Positions 43,709-53,160 of a DNA stretch of 64,000 nucleotides are shown here, one piece after another. The stretch lies in assembly GCA_034359265.1 (NCBI GenBank), contig CP136896.1, positions 10,013,501-10,077,500 on the forward strand, written 5' to 3'. The position numbers were made by a program, and so were the translations under genes. The stretch's first letter is position 1; the number at the start of each line of letters is the position of its first letter. The notes beneath the pieces were generated by a model that did not search any database, had not been told where the DNA came from, and worked only from the letters and a program-made list of their open reading frames with translations. The DNA comes from Canna indica (Eukaryota; Streptophyta; Magnoliopsida; Zingiberales; Cannaceae).

Positions 43709-45230
43709 ATGTCTGGTCGTGGTTATCGACGCAGGAGAGCTTCGGAGTCTCCGATCGGTGAGACTCCAGCACTTACTCATGCTGCTGATCCTCCTGTTGC
43801 TGATCCTCATGCCGATGATACTGCCGAGGCTAGTATATCCAGACGCAGGCGGCCACGCGGGCCGAACAGGTGGCAGCCTCCACCAGCCACAGAGTCACGT
43901 AGATTTATTAGCGTGATTGGGGAGCGGTAATATATCATGAATTATGAATCATTACAAATTCATTATATCATAATATAATATTAAAATTTATTTTTGTTGT
44001 GCAGGTTCGAGCAAGAAGAAGTGCCGAGGAGCATTTCTTCTACTATTCGACGATATATGCACGGGGCATGGCCTACGTGGTCTCACGTGCATAGCGAGCA
44101 CGTCGACATGTTATGGCGCGAGTTTGAGGCAAGTATTATTATTATTTTTACATGCATGATGATTAATATTGGTACTAATATTATTATTTTGCAGGCACGC
44201 TATACATGGGCCGAGGACCAAAGGCCCTTCATTTACGCTGCCTGGGAGGCTATTTCCCGGGCAAGGTACAACGGGCAGCTGGGGCAGGCTCGGTCCCAGG
44301 CGATGGCCCGAGCTGGGACCACTAACATCGCGGAGACTCGGGGATACGGCCCTGATTGGATTACTCCGGATATATGGGACCATCTCGTGGGAATACGGCC
44401 CTGGTCGACGGATCGATGGCAGGAGATTTCTCGGAATGCGGCTAGAAATCGCATGTCGGGGGGAGCAGTGCGTCACACCGGCGGCTCTGTCGCATTTGCA
44501 GTGCACGCGAACCGTATGGTAAGTATACCTTTTAATTATATATTTTATTTATTACTATGTGTACTAATTAATGTATTTGTTTTGTAAATGTAGACGACGG
44601 TGTCGGATGACGGGACTGTCCAGCGACCTTCCCCGATGGCGGTGTTTGAGCGGACTCACCGTCGAGCACATGGGACGGGGGAGTACATCGACAACCGCGC
44701 TGCATACATTATGGTAACTATATATTTGTTTAAATTATTTATTATATATTTATAATTTAAGTTTTATGATAAATATTAAACAAAAAATCAAACTCGAGTA
44801 GGAGACCTACAGCCAGACGGTGGTGCAGCGCGGGGGCACCCCCGAGGACTTTGACGCAGCAACGTGGGTCGAGGCCGCAGGTGGCTGGGACCATGGCCGC
44901 GTATATGGCTTTGCAGATAGTGGTCATGCGCGAGCCGTACTAGGGCCACTTGGGGCATCGACCCCTCCGGTCGCTGGTGAGCGGCCGTCCACCTCTAGAT
45001 CCAGTTATGATCATAGTAGCAGAATAAGGACTCTAGAGGAGACGATCGCGCATCAGAGTTAGATGATGGCGGAGATGCATGCTATGCTACGCAACATGTC
45101 AGGTCATCCCGAAGCAGGCATCTCTTCGGCATCATCAAATCCATCGTCCTCGAGTCAGTCCACGCCAGTGTACACTCAAGCACTCCAGACCCCGCCATAC
45201 GATCCAGGCCATCCTCCATCGTCATCGTGA
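43709..45230 (+). pseudogene. TNPA-like CACTA protein, five exons, one stop codon (CACTA-2)
   Basis: Exons 43709-43926, 44005-44128, 44195-44518, 44594-44713, 44802-45230, set by likeness to the other copies. Intron 2 has a GC donor (44129-44130, context GAG GCAAGT). Exon 3 keeps the NRMSGGAVRHTGGSVAFAVHANRM core lost from CACTA-1. Exon 5 has TAG at 45060-45062 where the other copies have CAG, which removes the last 56 or so residues including the end of the heptad stretch and the SSSSQSTPVYTQ tail. TNPA-type proteins bind the subterminal repeats in En/Spm; here that is by family analogy. Confidence 0.88.
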
Positions 45231-45505
45231 GATTTTTTTTATATTGACTTTGTTACTGAGATATTGGACTTGTTTAATTTATTTTGTTTGGATATTGATA
45301 CTTCAGTTTTGCATTTGAATAGTTTTTATACTATTGTGGATAATTATCACTATAAATATAATTGTTTTGATGTATATCTTGGTGTATTTGTGATGTGTGA
45401 ATGAATGTGTGGATGTGTGTATGGGTGTGTGAGTTATGTATCAGAATGTATCAATGTATCAATGGAAATTTGAAATTCTAAAAATTTTCGTTACCAGGTT
45501 CACAT

Positions 45506-45865
45506 CATCAGCAACGGCTTTCCCACGGCCGTCCGTGGGAAAGCCGTTGCTAAAAGTGTATCGAAAGCCGTTGCTGATGACCTACAGCAACGGCTTAGCG
45601 ACGGGATTTCACTAACGGCGTTGCTACGGACTCAGCGGCCGTTGCTATTAATGTCATCCGCAAGGGCTCCGGGTCCGTGGCAAAACCGTTGCTGATAATA
45701 TTTGTAGCAACGGCCCGAGCGGCCGTTGCTGATCCGTTGCTAAGTTATCAGCAACGCGACTTTCTGCCACGGCACCATTGCAACGGCTCCGGCCGTTGCT
45801 GATGATCTTCAGCAACGGCTCAGCAACGGAATCAGCCATTGTTGATGCCCATTTTTCTAGTAGTG
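45506..45865. repeat. CACTA-2 right subterminal array and terminal repeat
   Basis: Dense GCAACGGC/GCCGTTGC motifs ending TTTCTAGTAGTG. It carries an additional pair near 45803-45848 that is absent from CACTA-1. Confidence 0.85.
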
Positions 45866-47185
45866 CCATTTGAAAATTGCAGCACCATTGTCGGCATCAT
45901 CTTCATCGCCTTCACTTGATCTCTCCCATTGAGATACCGTAGCACGTGTCTAGTTTCGCAGCACTCCCCCTTCTCGTGTTGAATCCTGACGTCCATTCCT
46001 TGAATGCATCCGTCATTGCCTCATAAACAGGGTGCGTCAGCCGTGTGATTGTTGTTCCGAAATCGATGATGACGTCCACCTTGCCGATAACCGAATTAAG
46101 GATCAGGATGCCCATTTGTCTCCCGCCAAAACTAACTCCGGTGGTGTCAACATACTAGAAAGATGAAATCAGAAAATATTAGTCTCATTTTGCACATAGG
46201 AATATACACTACTTCCACTATAGAATTCGGTACAGCACAGTCACCAAAGATTAACGACGAGACCGACGACGAGTGGGTTGGCACTACACTGAAATAGGAT
46301 GAGATATTCAATACGAGATCGGTGACAATTTTTTTTAAAAAATAAATTAGCAATACCAGCTTACATAAACTGGCGCTTTTTTAAGGGAGTTGATTTCCAA
46401 CTCCCTTATCCTAGTTAGATATTTTTTTTGACGATCATTAATTACTATAAGTTCCGCCTTAAATAAGGCCACATGTAGTAGTTTTTATTTCTTAACCATC
46501 ATTAACTACTATAAATATCTCTCCCTAATGATAGATAATCACATTATTTTTATAATTCATCAATTCTTAAAATCGATCTTAACATTTTTTTAAAAAATAA
46601 TGTAATATAAAAATATCATAATCTTGTATTATTTTTTCTTAATCCTATGCATGGGTACCTACATTTAAAAGAGTCGGAATTCTAATTCTGACACCTATTA
46701 TAGGTATCAATATCCACATTTGGTCTCCCTTCATTATTGACTCTGATTTAGTCACATCTAAAGGAGTTAGAATTCTAATTTCAACACCCATCTAATGCAT
46801 ATATTTTTCATTTCGAATGGTGTCGTTTCTCATGAGATTTTTGTAGAGTGGCGACGAAGAGGTAAAGTAACTCAAACAAAGGGAGAAACGATGACGCCCA
46901 ATTATGGACACTAACCGAGACGAATAGTAGAGGCTTCCTCGATTGAGGCCGGTGATGCCAGCAGAGTTGATGCCATACATATCATGAGCGCATCTGATGG
47001 CGATGCCCGACAAATTAACACCCCTCCCAGTGGTCAGCGTCTTCATGTTGAACTCGTCGATGGTCTTTGACAATCCACCAATATATATAGCTTGCCTTCT
47101 ACAAGCAACTCGGGCTACGCGTGTCACACACGACATAGAAAAACTTTTGTGGGCAACTTGTGTCGTGTCAGTGCTCATGTTTGGT
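45866..47185 (-). pseudogene. Aspartic protease pseudogene copy 2, main part
   Basis: The reverse complement matches residues about 140-377 of the intact protease: KTLTTGRGVNLSGIAIRCAHDMY (46990-47070), RHRFSLCLSYFTSSSP, SSLIFGDCAVPNS, DFGTTITRLTHPVYEAM and AFKEWTSGFN. The second catalytic site reads D-F-G-T instead of D-S-G-T, and the first aspartate region (before residue 130) is missing beyond 47185. An insertion of 569 bp splits it at 46282-46850. Frames shift several times. Confidence 0.9.
46282..46850. mobile_element. Unclassified 569-bp insertion in the protease pseudogene
   Basis: The codons for GDFTSSPP are interrupted between GAGTGGGTTGG and GCGACGAAGAGG (intact gene at about 59358-59372). 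The insert starts CACTACACTGAAAT and ends TTTTTGTAGAGTG, so its ends are roughly inverted and CACTA-like, but no 3-bp duplication is evident. Non-coding, with several AACTCC/GGAGTT repeats. Confidence 0.5.
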
Positions 47186-47715
47186 CTTGATTCATTGGTA
47201 TTCCTTTGGAATTATAGATGTTGCTTTGTTAGCCAGTATTGTGGTTGTGCCAAGAGTTCTTCATTGAAAATATAGGTTTTCTATTTCAAAGAGGAAATTA
47301 TCTTCGAGTTTTTAGTAAAATTGATTTTTTTTCTCTCCTAGATTGGAAAGACATTTGGATAGGAGTGTCAAATAAAGAGATTTTTTAGTCGATCACATAT
47401 GAAAATTTGCCGACTATTTGTTATACTTGAGGATTGATTGAGCATCGAGAGTATTATTGTCCTTCCAAAATGGTGATTTCCAATTGAAATGTTTTATCTA
47501 AATATGATGCTTTAAGTGTTTTTGAGAATGCTATTGTACTTCTTCCTTAGTCGATCACATTTAAATGTTTAGATTTCCATCGGTGAAGGACTATCCCCTA
47601 GCTTTGAAGGCTCCGCTAGAAACGGCTTATAGCCAGTGGATTCATGTCACCCCGACGTCAGTGATGTCGGCATGGCATCCTCGTTAGTATATGCCGAGGA
47701 TGTCTGACGCTCTTT
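47186..47715. other. Intergenic, nothing recognised
   Basis: About 0.5 kb with no homology to the protease or to the other repeats that I could see. The short frames look random. Confidence 0.5.
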
Positions 47716-48290
47716 GTAAAGTAAATGTTCACACTAGAGAGCGGGAGGAGGGGAATAGTGTGTATCTAAAAATTTTAAGTTCAAACTATCAAGTGTGCAG
47801 GCTTTCTTGGTGAGCTTAGTATCAAATTTAAACTAGACTACTTAATTACTTAGCAAAGTGAAACAAGCACAAATGTAAAGCAAGGCTATGCAAAAGACAA
47901 ACACAAACTAATGCATACACATAAGATTTAGAGTGGTTCGGCAACCTTACCTCAATCCACTATCTTGACTCATTACCCAAGATTTCAAACCAATTCACTA
48001 AATGAAATTATCTTCCTCATAAGAGGGTACATCAAGGACTTAGTTTTCAACCCTTGAGAATGTCTCTACTTTTTTCCCAACACAAGGTGTATCACCTACC
48101 TTGTTGATGCTCATGAATATTTACATGATAGAATTAAGGTCAAGTTTGCCTCTCGGCAATTCAATTTACTTCCTCAAGAACTAAATTTCATTCCATTACA
48201 TTTCATAGTAGTACATATCTTGGATTTCATGCAGGTGGATACACAAAATCAATAAAGTTAATTAGACCATTCATAAAAGAAGTGTAAGTC
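47716..48290 (-). mobile_element. LTR-like fragment related to 51.6-52.8 kb
   Basis: ACACTAGAGAGCGGGAGGAGGGGAATAGTGTG is a diverged reverse complement of the end of the insertion at 51.6-52.8 kb (ATACTATTCAAACCCC...CTCTAGTGTGG). The following GTGGTTCGGCAACC with Pro/Leu-neutral, non-coding sequence is typical of copia-type LTRs in plants. One end is probably missing. Confidence 0.45.
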
Positions 48291-50384
48291 AGCATGAGTC
48301 GCCCTCGCTCCCCTTGGGCGAACCTCTCGCCCCATGGTGACCATCCCACTCACGCTCCCCCCTCCCCTCCCCTCCGCTCCTCTCTACCTTCCTCCTTCTC
48401 CAACGGGTGCTTCGCTACAGAAGGATGTCTCCTCTCTTCCGCGATTGAGGATGGAAACCCCCTTTTCGCCCATCGTCCCTTCGCCAGCATCATCAGCCTG
48501 GATCTCGAATCTGGCTCCCGAGAATCTCTCTTGGTCCTAGATTCTTACACTATGTTTGGATTGAGGGTTTCGGAAGGTTTCGGAGGGGTTTGGAGGGGGA
48601 GGGTTTTGAAGGGGTTTAAAACACCCTGTTTAGATAACTTTTTTAAGGGGTTTGGAGGGGTTTGAAACCCCTCCAAACCCCTCCTAGAACTCATTTTCAA
48701 AACCTCCCAAAATGGGGGGTTTTGGAGGGGTTTGAAGAGTTAATGAATTAAAAATAGTTAAATTACAAAAGTATCCTTAGAACAAAAATATATATTATTA
48801 TAAACGAGGGCATAACGGTCTATCAAATCCCTCCAAACCCTTTATGAAGTTTAACCAAACAAGGTATTTAAAACCCTTTCAAAAACCTCCAAACCCCTCC
48901 CCCTCCAAAACCCTTCAAACTCCTTCAAACCCCTCCCCCTCCAAACCCCTTACTCAAAGTTATCCAAACATAGTGTTAGAGGTATGAACACTCTCCGCTC
49001 GGAAGCCCTTTCTTTCTTTCAAAAGATCCGATCAAACCCTACTAGTAGGGTTTCGCACCAAAAATCCCAGCTTGAGGCTTAGTGTGAACCCTGGTTCTCC
49101 AGCCTCATCGGGAAGTTTCTTGGTCGAACCCCTTTGGTAATGGTTGTTTGATCTTGGGCTGAAGGTCTTTGGCAAGCTTATGGTTTAGAATCCGTTCTTG
49201 ATTTAGATGATGGATTCTTTGTCATTCGTTTTGATTCTTTACAACTTGCTATGGGCGTTTTAACGACTGGTCCTTGGTCTTTTAGAGAAAATCTTTTACA
49301 TTTGATTCCCTCCAAACCAATGTTTCGACCCTAGCAGGAGAAGATTACTTCTGTTGTAGTTTGGGTCTGAATTCATGATCACCCTTTGGAGCTCTGGAAT
49401 GAGCATTGTATTTCTTTAATTGCTTCTTCTCTAGGTCATGTTCTTCGTATTGATCATCGATCCTTCTTTTTTGAGCGTGGTAAGTATATTAGGGTTTGTG
49501 TTGAATTGGATTTGGCTTCTCCTATTCGGCAAGGCATTTGGGTTGATTTTGACGGTGATTCTACTTTTCAACTTGTTTCCTATGAGAATCTTCTGGCGAC
49601 TTGTTTTTCTTGTGGACTTGTTGGACATTCTGAAGCTTATTGCAAAGTCCCCCCTTCGGTTGTTTCGGTTTATTCGATTCTTCAATCTGTGAATGGTGAG
49701 AATCCTTCGGTTGCCCCTCCTGTTGTGGATTTTGTTATGGATGTGGAAAAATCGACGAAACTGGCTTGCGGTCCTTGGGTCCAAGTCTGCCGCTGACGTC
49801 CTTGTCGTCGGCCTGCTCATGTCAATCAGCCGTCTGATTCTGACTTGGACGATGCTCGGTCGACTAACCCTAAAGACCCAGGCGAGGATTCCTCAACTTT
49901 TTGCACTGCTGGTATAGCCACAACTATTACACCTTCTCGGCCAGACCCCTTGGAACTTAGTGGATCCGGTCAGTCTGTTCGAGTTTCTCGGACTCCCTCC
50001 TTAGATCCGACTCCGACTGGGCATGATCCGCTAACTACTACTATTAGGGCTCAAACACAGGTAAACCCTAATCCTTCTACTTTACCTACTTCTGCTCCCC
50101 CCTTTGTGATTTCTCCCTTGGGTGTGCCCTCGTCTTCCCCCATGGAGATCTCGGTCCCTCCTTCCCGTACTTTTAATCAGATGGCTCAAGAGCATGGTGG
50201 CGGTGTTTTCGGTTGCTCCTCCGCTCCCTATGGCGCCCAAGTCCCTCGCCCGCGATCTAAGAAAAACCCTAATGGGTATGTCGTTAATAAGCGACGTCGT
50301 GCTGAGGTTCAAATATTACCTAACCTTAATCAAGTTTCGAAGGGCTTTTGCCCTTTTTCAGGGAGTTGCTCTAATCCTAGTTAG
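48291..50384 (+). pseudogene. LINE-2 ORF1 (nucleic-acid-binding protein)
   Basis: From an MSRPRSPW start (48294 is the ATG) through a proline-rich part, a DUF4283-like domain (DDGFFVIRFDSLQLAMGVLTTGPWSF, about 49205-49290; LASPIRQGIWVDFDGDSTFQLVSYE) and a CCHC zinc knuckle (CFSCGLVGHSEAYC, 49595-49640) to a serine/proline-rich end, stop at 50382. A MITE splits the N-terminal part at 48548-48975; in-frame stops at about 49333 and 49366, and a TGA at 49794 with a frame change, disable it. It binds LINE RNA in the family. Confidence 0.8.
48548..48975. mobile_element. TTA-flanked MITE with G-rich/C-rich arms
   Basis: It begins CACTATGTTTGGAT and ends ATCCAAACATAGTG, a perfect 14-bp terminal inverted repeat, flanked by TTA (48545-48547) and TTA (48976-48978), as in PIF/Harbinger (Tourist) MITEs. 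The arms are arrays of GGAGGGGTTTG and the complement, so the 428-bp element can fold almost end to end. Confidence 0.85.
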
Positions 50385-50526
50385 TTTTCTTTATGAAGAT
50401 TATAAGTTGGAATGTTCGTGAAGCTTTTAAGAGCTCTATTAGGGATCGTTTAAGCTCTTTAATTAAATTGCACAACCCTTATTTGTTATCTATTCAGGAG
50501 TCTCACTTAAACTCCCAGGATGCTTA

Positions 50527-51357
50527 GGTGCTGTTTGGTTAGCGAAAAATATTTTCTGGTTTGGTTTCAGTGAAACTGAAAACTTGGTTTCGAAAACTTG
50601 GTTTTGGTTTCTAGTTTTCAGTTTTCTGAAAACGCGTTTGGTTAATAAAAACAACATCAGTTTTAGTTAGTTGAAACCAGTAAATATTTATTTGATTATA
50701 AAAAATAATATTAATTTTTCTTGAACATTTTTAGTAGTAATTAAATGTTTAGTTAGTTTACAAAATTAAATATTTGTTAATATGGTTACAAAATATTTAA
50801 ATGATTTAATTAATTAAGTTATTGGTAATTTAAGATTTTTTTGTTCAATTAGATATAAAAATTAATTAATAGTTATTATAAAATTTCAAAAAAAAAACAA
50901 GTCCAATGATCTAAAATTAGGTTTGATTAAATTATAAATGGACCAACTTTAAGAAAATTGAGTTATTTAAAATTTGGGTTCGAGTCAATTAGATATAAAT
51001 TGGTTTAATTATTTTATAAATTTAAGATAAAAGTTTGAGTTAAAAATGATTATTTTTATTTTTATTTTTAAAAATTCGATATAGTTTGATTTATTTTTAA
51101 ATTAATTAATTTTATAAACAAATATTTATAATTACAAAGTTGTCACAGCATTTTGATAACGAAACCGACAGTCTCGAAACCACAGAAAATAACATTATGT
51201 TGTTTTCATTTTTATTAAGAAAACTGGTTTCGTTTTCATTCTGGTTTCGTTTCAGTTTCACGAAAACACTAAACCAAACACGTTTTCGTAAGCAGTTTTG
51301 GTTTCAGTGAAACTGAAACCATGAAAACAGACTTGGTTTCGCTAACCAAACAGGCCC
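50527..51357 (-). mobile_element. PIF/Harbinger-type (Tourist-like) MITE, family M, young copy
   Basis: It starts GGTGCTGTTTGGTTAGCGAAA and ends in the near complement TTTCGCTAACCAAACAGGCCC, flanked by TTA (50524-50526) and TTA (51358-51360). 831 bp, non-coding, with AAACTGAAAC repeats. It is inserted in the endonuclease of LINE-2. The copies at 25421-26482 and 61420-61849 are in the opposite orientation and more diverged. Confidence 0.85.
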
Positions 51358-51559
51358 TTAGGTATTCATTTCTAAACTTGGTCGTGGCTGGTTTGGCTTC
51401 TCTGTTCCCTCTGTTGGAGCCTCTGGTGGTTTAATTTTTGCTTGGAATTCAAATTTTATTAAGTGTGACGTGCTTTCTTCCAATGCTCAAATTATTCATG
51501 TTGTAGATTATATGGACAATACTGAGCCTTTTTGTTGGCCTAAGGTTTTTAACCTTACT

Positions 51560-52785
51560 CTTAATCTCAGTTTTATGATAATAAATATGAAACTAATGAT
51601 TTCATGGAGAATTATTTTTAGGTTCCATATCGGTTAGCGCACGACGTCTACGATCGGAGATATCAGAGAAATCAGCAAATCGATAGGACATTGGTCGACG
51701 CGCTCGAATTCATCGAGAAGATAGAGTCTACATTTAGGGTGTTTAGATAAATTGTAAAATCCTCATTATGATACTAAGATCCCTAAAGAACCAAATCCAT
51801 AATCCGAAACCCGAATCGAAGAAAGAACCCGGCTGAAATTGAACCATAAAGTACATGTACAATAGGTAGAGTTTACGGCCGGTCGACCAAATGATCGACG
51901 GGCAAGGGTCTTAAAGCCACAGAAGCCTCCGGTCGAATGATCAGTCGCTCGTTCGGTCGATCGGACCATCGACCGGCCCAGCGATCGGGCGGCACCAAAG
52001 GGCAAAATTTTGCCCGTCGGGTGAGCTATTTTGGCTCCCTTCCCTCATGGCTTATATATACTAGACATGAGAAGCCTTCCACACTTCTTCCAACTTTCCT
52101 AGAGCTATATTTTGAAGATCCTTGTGTTTGATTGAGCCACTCTTCATTCCAAATCCTAGTTTCATCATCTATTCTTGATTGAGCCTTGTTTCTTCATCGA
52201 TTCATCAAGAGGACTAAGGAGTTTCTTTTGAGCTAAGGAGTTCATTGTTATTGTATTTTTTTATTTATTTTCATTGTATATCAAGTGTGTAAACCTAGGT
52301 TGCTAGGTTTGATTGAGTTGGTGGTTGTCTTAGTGTTAAGGCTTAAATCCACTGGTGTAAACGTACTTTACTGGGATTAGTTGAGTTGCCCTTAGGTAGA
52401 GGTGGGAGAGTGCTCTCGGTAGGAAGACGGGATACTTCCGGGTGTGGAAGTGCCTTCGGTTTGAGAGCGGAGACTCTCCGGTGTTAATTCCTCTTTGTAT
52501 GGAAACTAATTAATCTAGTTAAAGTAGTTTGAAAATTCTAAGCGGGGTGCTTAGGTAGTGGAGTAGGCATTGGGGTCGAACTACTGTAAATTATTGTGTT
52601 AACATTGTTATTCTTCTTTGTGTTAATTGCTTTATTATTAATCGCTTTTGCATTTAGTCGTTAAATCGATAACTTGCCAAAATAGTTTAAGAAAAGGTTA
52701 AAACTAGAATTAAGCGAAAAGATTTAGTTAACATACTATTCAAACCCCCCCCCCCCCCCCCCTCTAGTGTGGTCATTTCATCAAC
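51560..52785 (+). mobile_element. Copia-like LTR insertion in LINE-2
   Basis: The endonuclease frame is interrupted from about 51560 to 52785. The sequence has a TATA box (CTTATATATACTAG, about 52048), leader-like sequence after it, and the end CAAACCCC...CTCTAGTGTGGTCATTTCATCA, like the 3' end of copia-type LTRs with their C-rich start of the internal region. A cluster of GGTCGA/TCGACC palindromes lies at 51880-51990. No ORF of a retroelement is present. The target duplication was not found, so edges are approximate. Confidence 0.55.
52746..52762. repeat. Poly(C) tract
   Basis: Seventeen C or so near the end of the copia-like LTR. Confidence 0.85.
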
Positions 52786-53160
52786 ACTTTTCTATTTTCG
52801 AATATTTATGCTAGTACTCATCCCTGTGTTAGATCTGATTTATGGGATTCCTTGCAAAATTGGGATTTTTCTTGTTATCCTTAGATTGTCATGGGTGATT
52901 TTAATGCAATTTTGGATTCTGCTGACAAATTTGGTGGTCTTCCATTCGCTGTTAATAAATATGTTAGGCATTTTAGGAATTTTATTCATAATGCTGGCTT
53001 AATGGATTTAAAATTCTAAGGTCCCTGTTATACTTGGTGCAATAATAGGAAGGCTCCTAATAGGATTTTAATTCGTTTGGATAGAGCCTTTGCTAACCTA
53101 GCATGGATCTATTTTTTAAAAAAAAGCTTCCATTTCTCATCTTAATAGAATTGGCTCAGA

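Larger units (their letters stand above)
38823..45865 (+). mobile_element. CACTA (En/Spm) DNA transposon, near full length (CACTA-2)
   Basis: It runs from CACTACTAGAAA to TTTCTAGTAGTG, 7,043 bp, flanked by CCA (38820-38822) and CCA (45866-45868), a perfect 3-bp duplication inside an aspartic protease pseudogene. Contents in order: subterminal array, TATA box, GC-rich leader with hairpins and 26-bp repeats, long hairpin, TNPD, TNPA-like gene, 3' region, subterminal array. It is very similar to CACTA-1 but without its large deletion. TNPD has a frameshift and two stop codons and TNPA one stop codon, so it cannot move by itself. Confidence 0.97.
50393..53160 (+). pseudogene. LINE-2 ORF2 endonuclease region
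   Basis: ATG at 50393, eight bases after the ORF1 stop: MKIISWNVREA, then LLSIQESHLNSQDA with the active-site E; after the MITE, GRGWFGFSVPSVGASGGLIFAWN; after the LTR-like insertion, STHPCVRSDLWDSL, IVMGDFNAILDSADKFGG (GDFN box), CYTWCNNRKAPNRILIRLDRAFAN. The intact codons on each side of the MITE are rejoined by removing it with one TTA. Confidence 0.85.

Noticed and set aside
49431..49820. 129-codon minus-strand frame
   Set aside because: Antisense to the zinc-knuckle part of LINE-2 ORF1, which has clear motifs.
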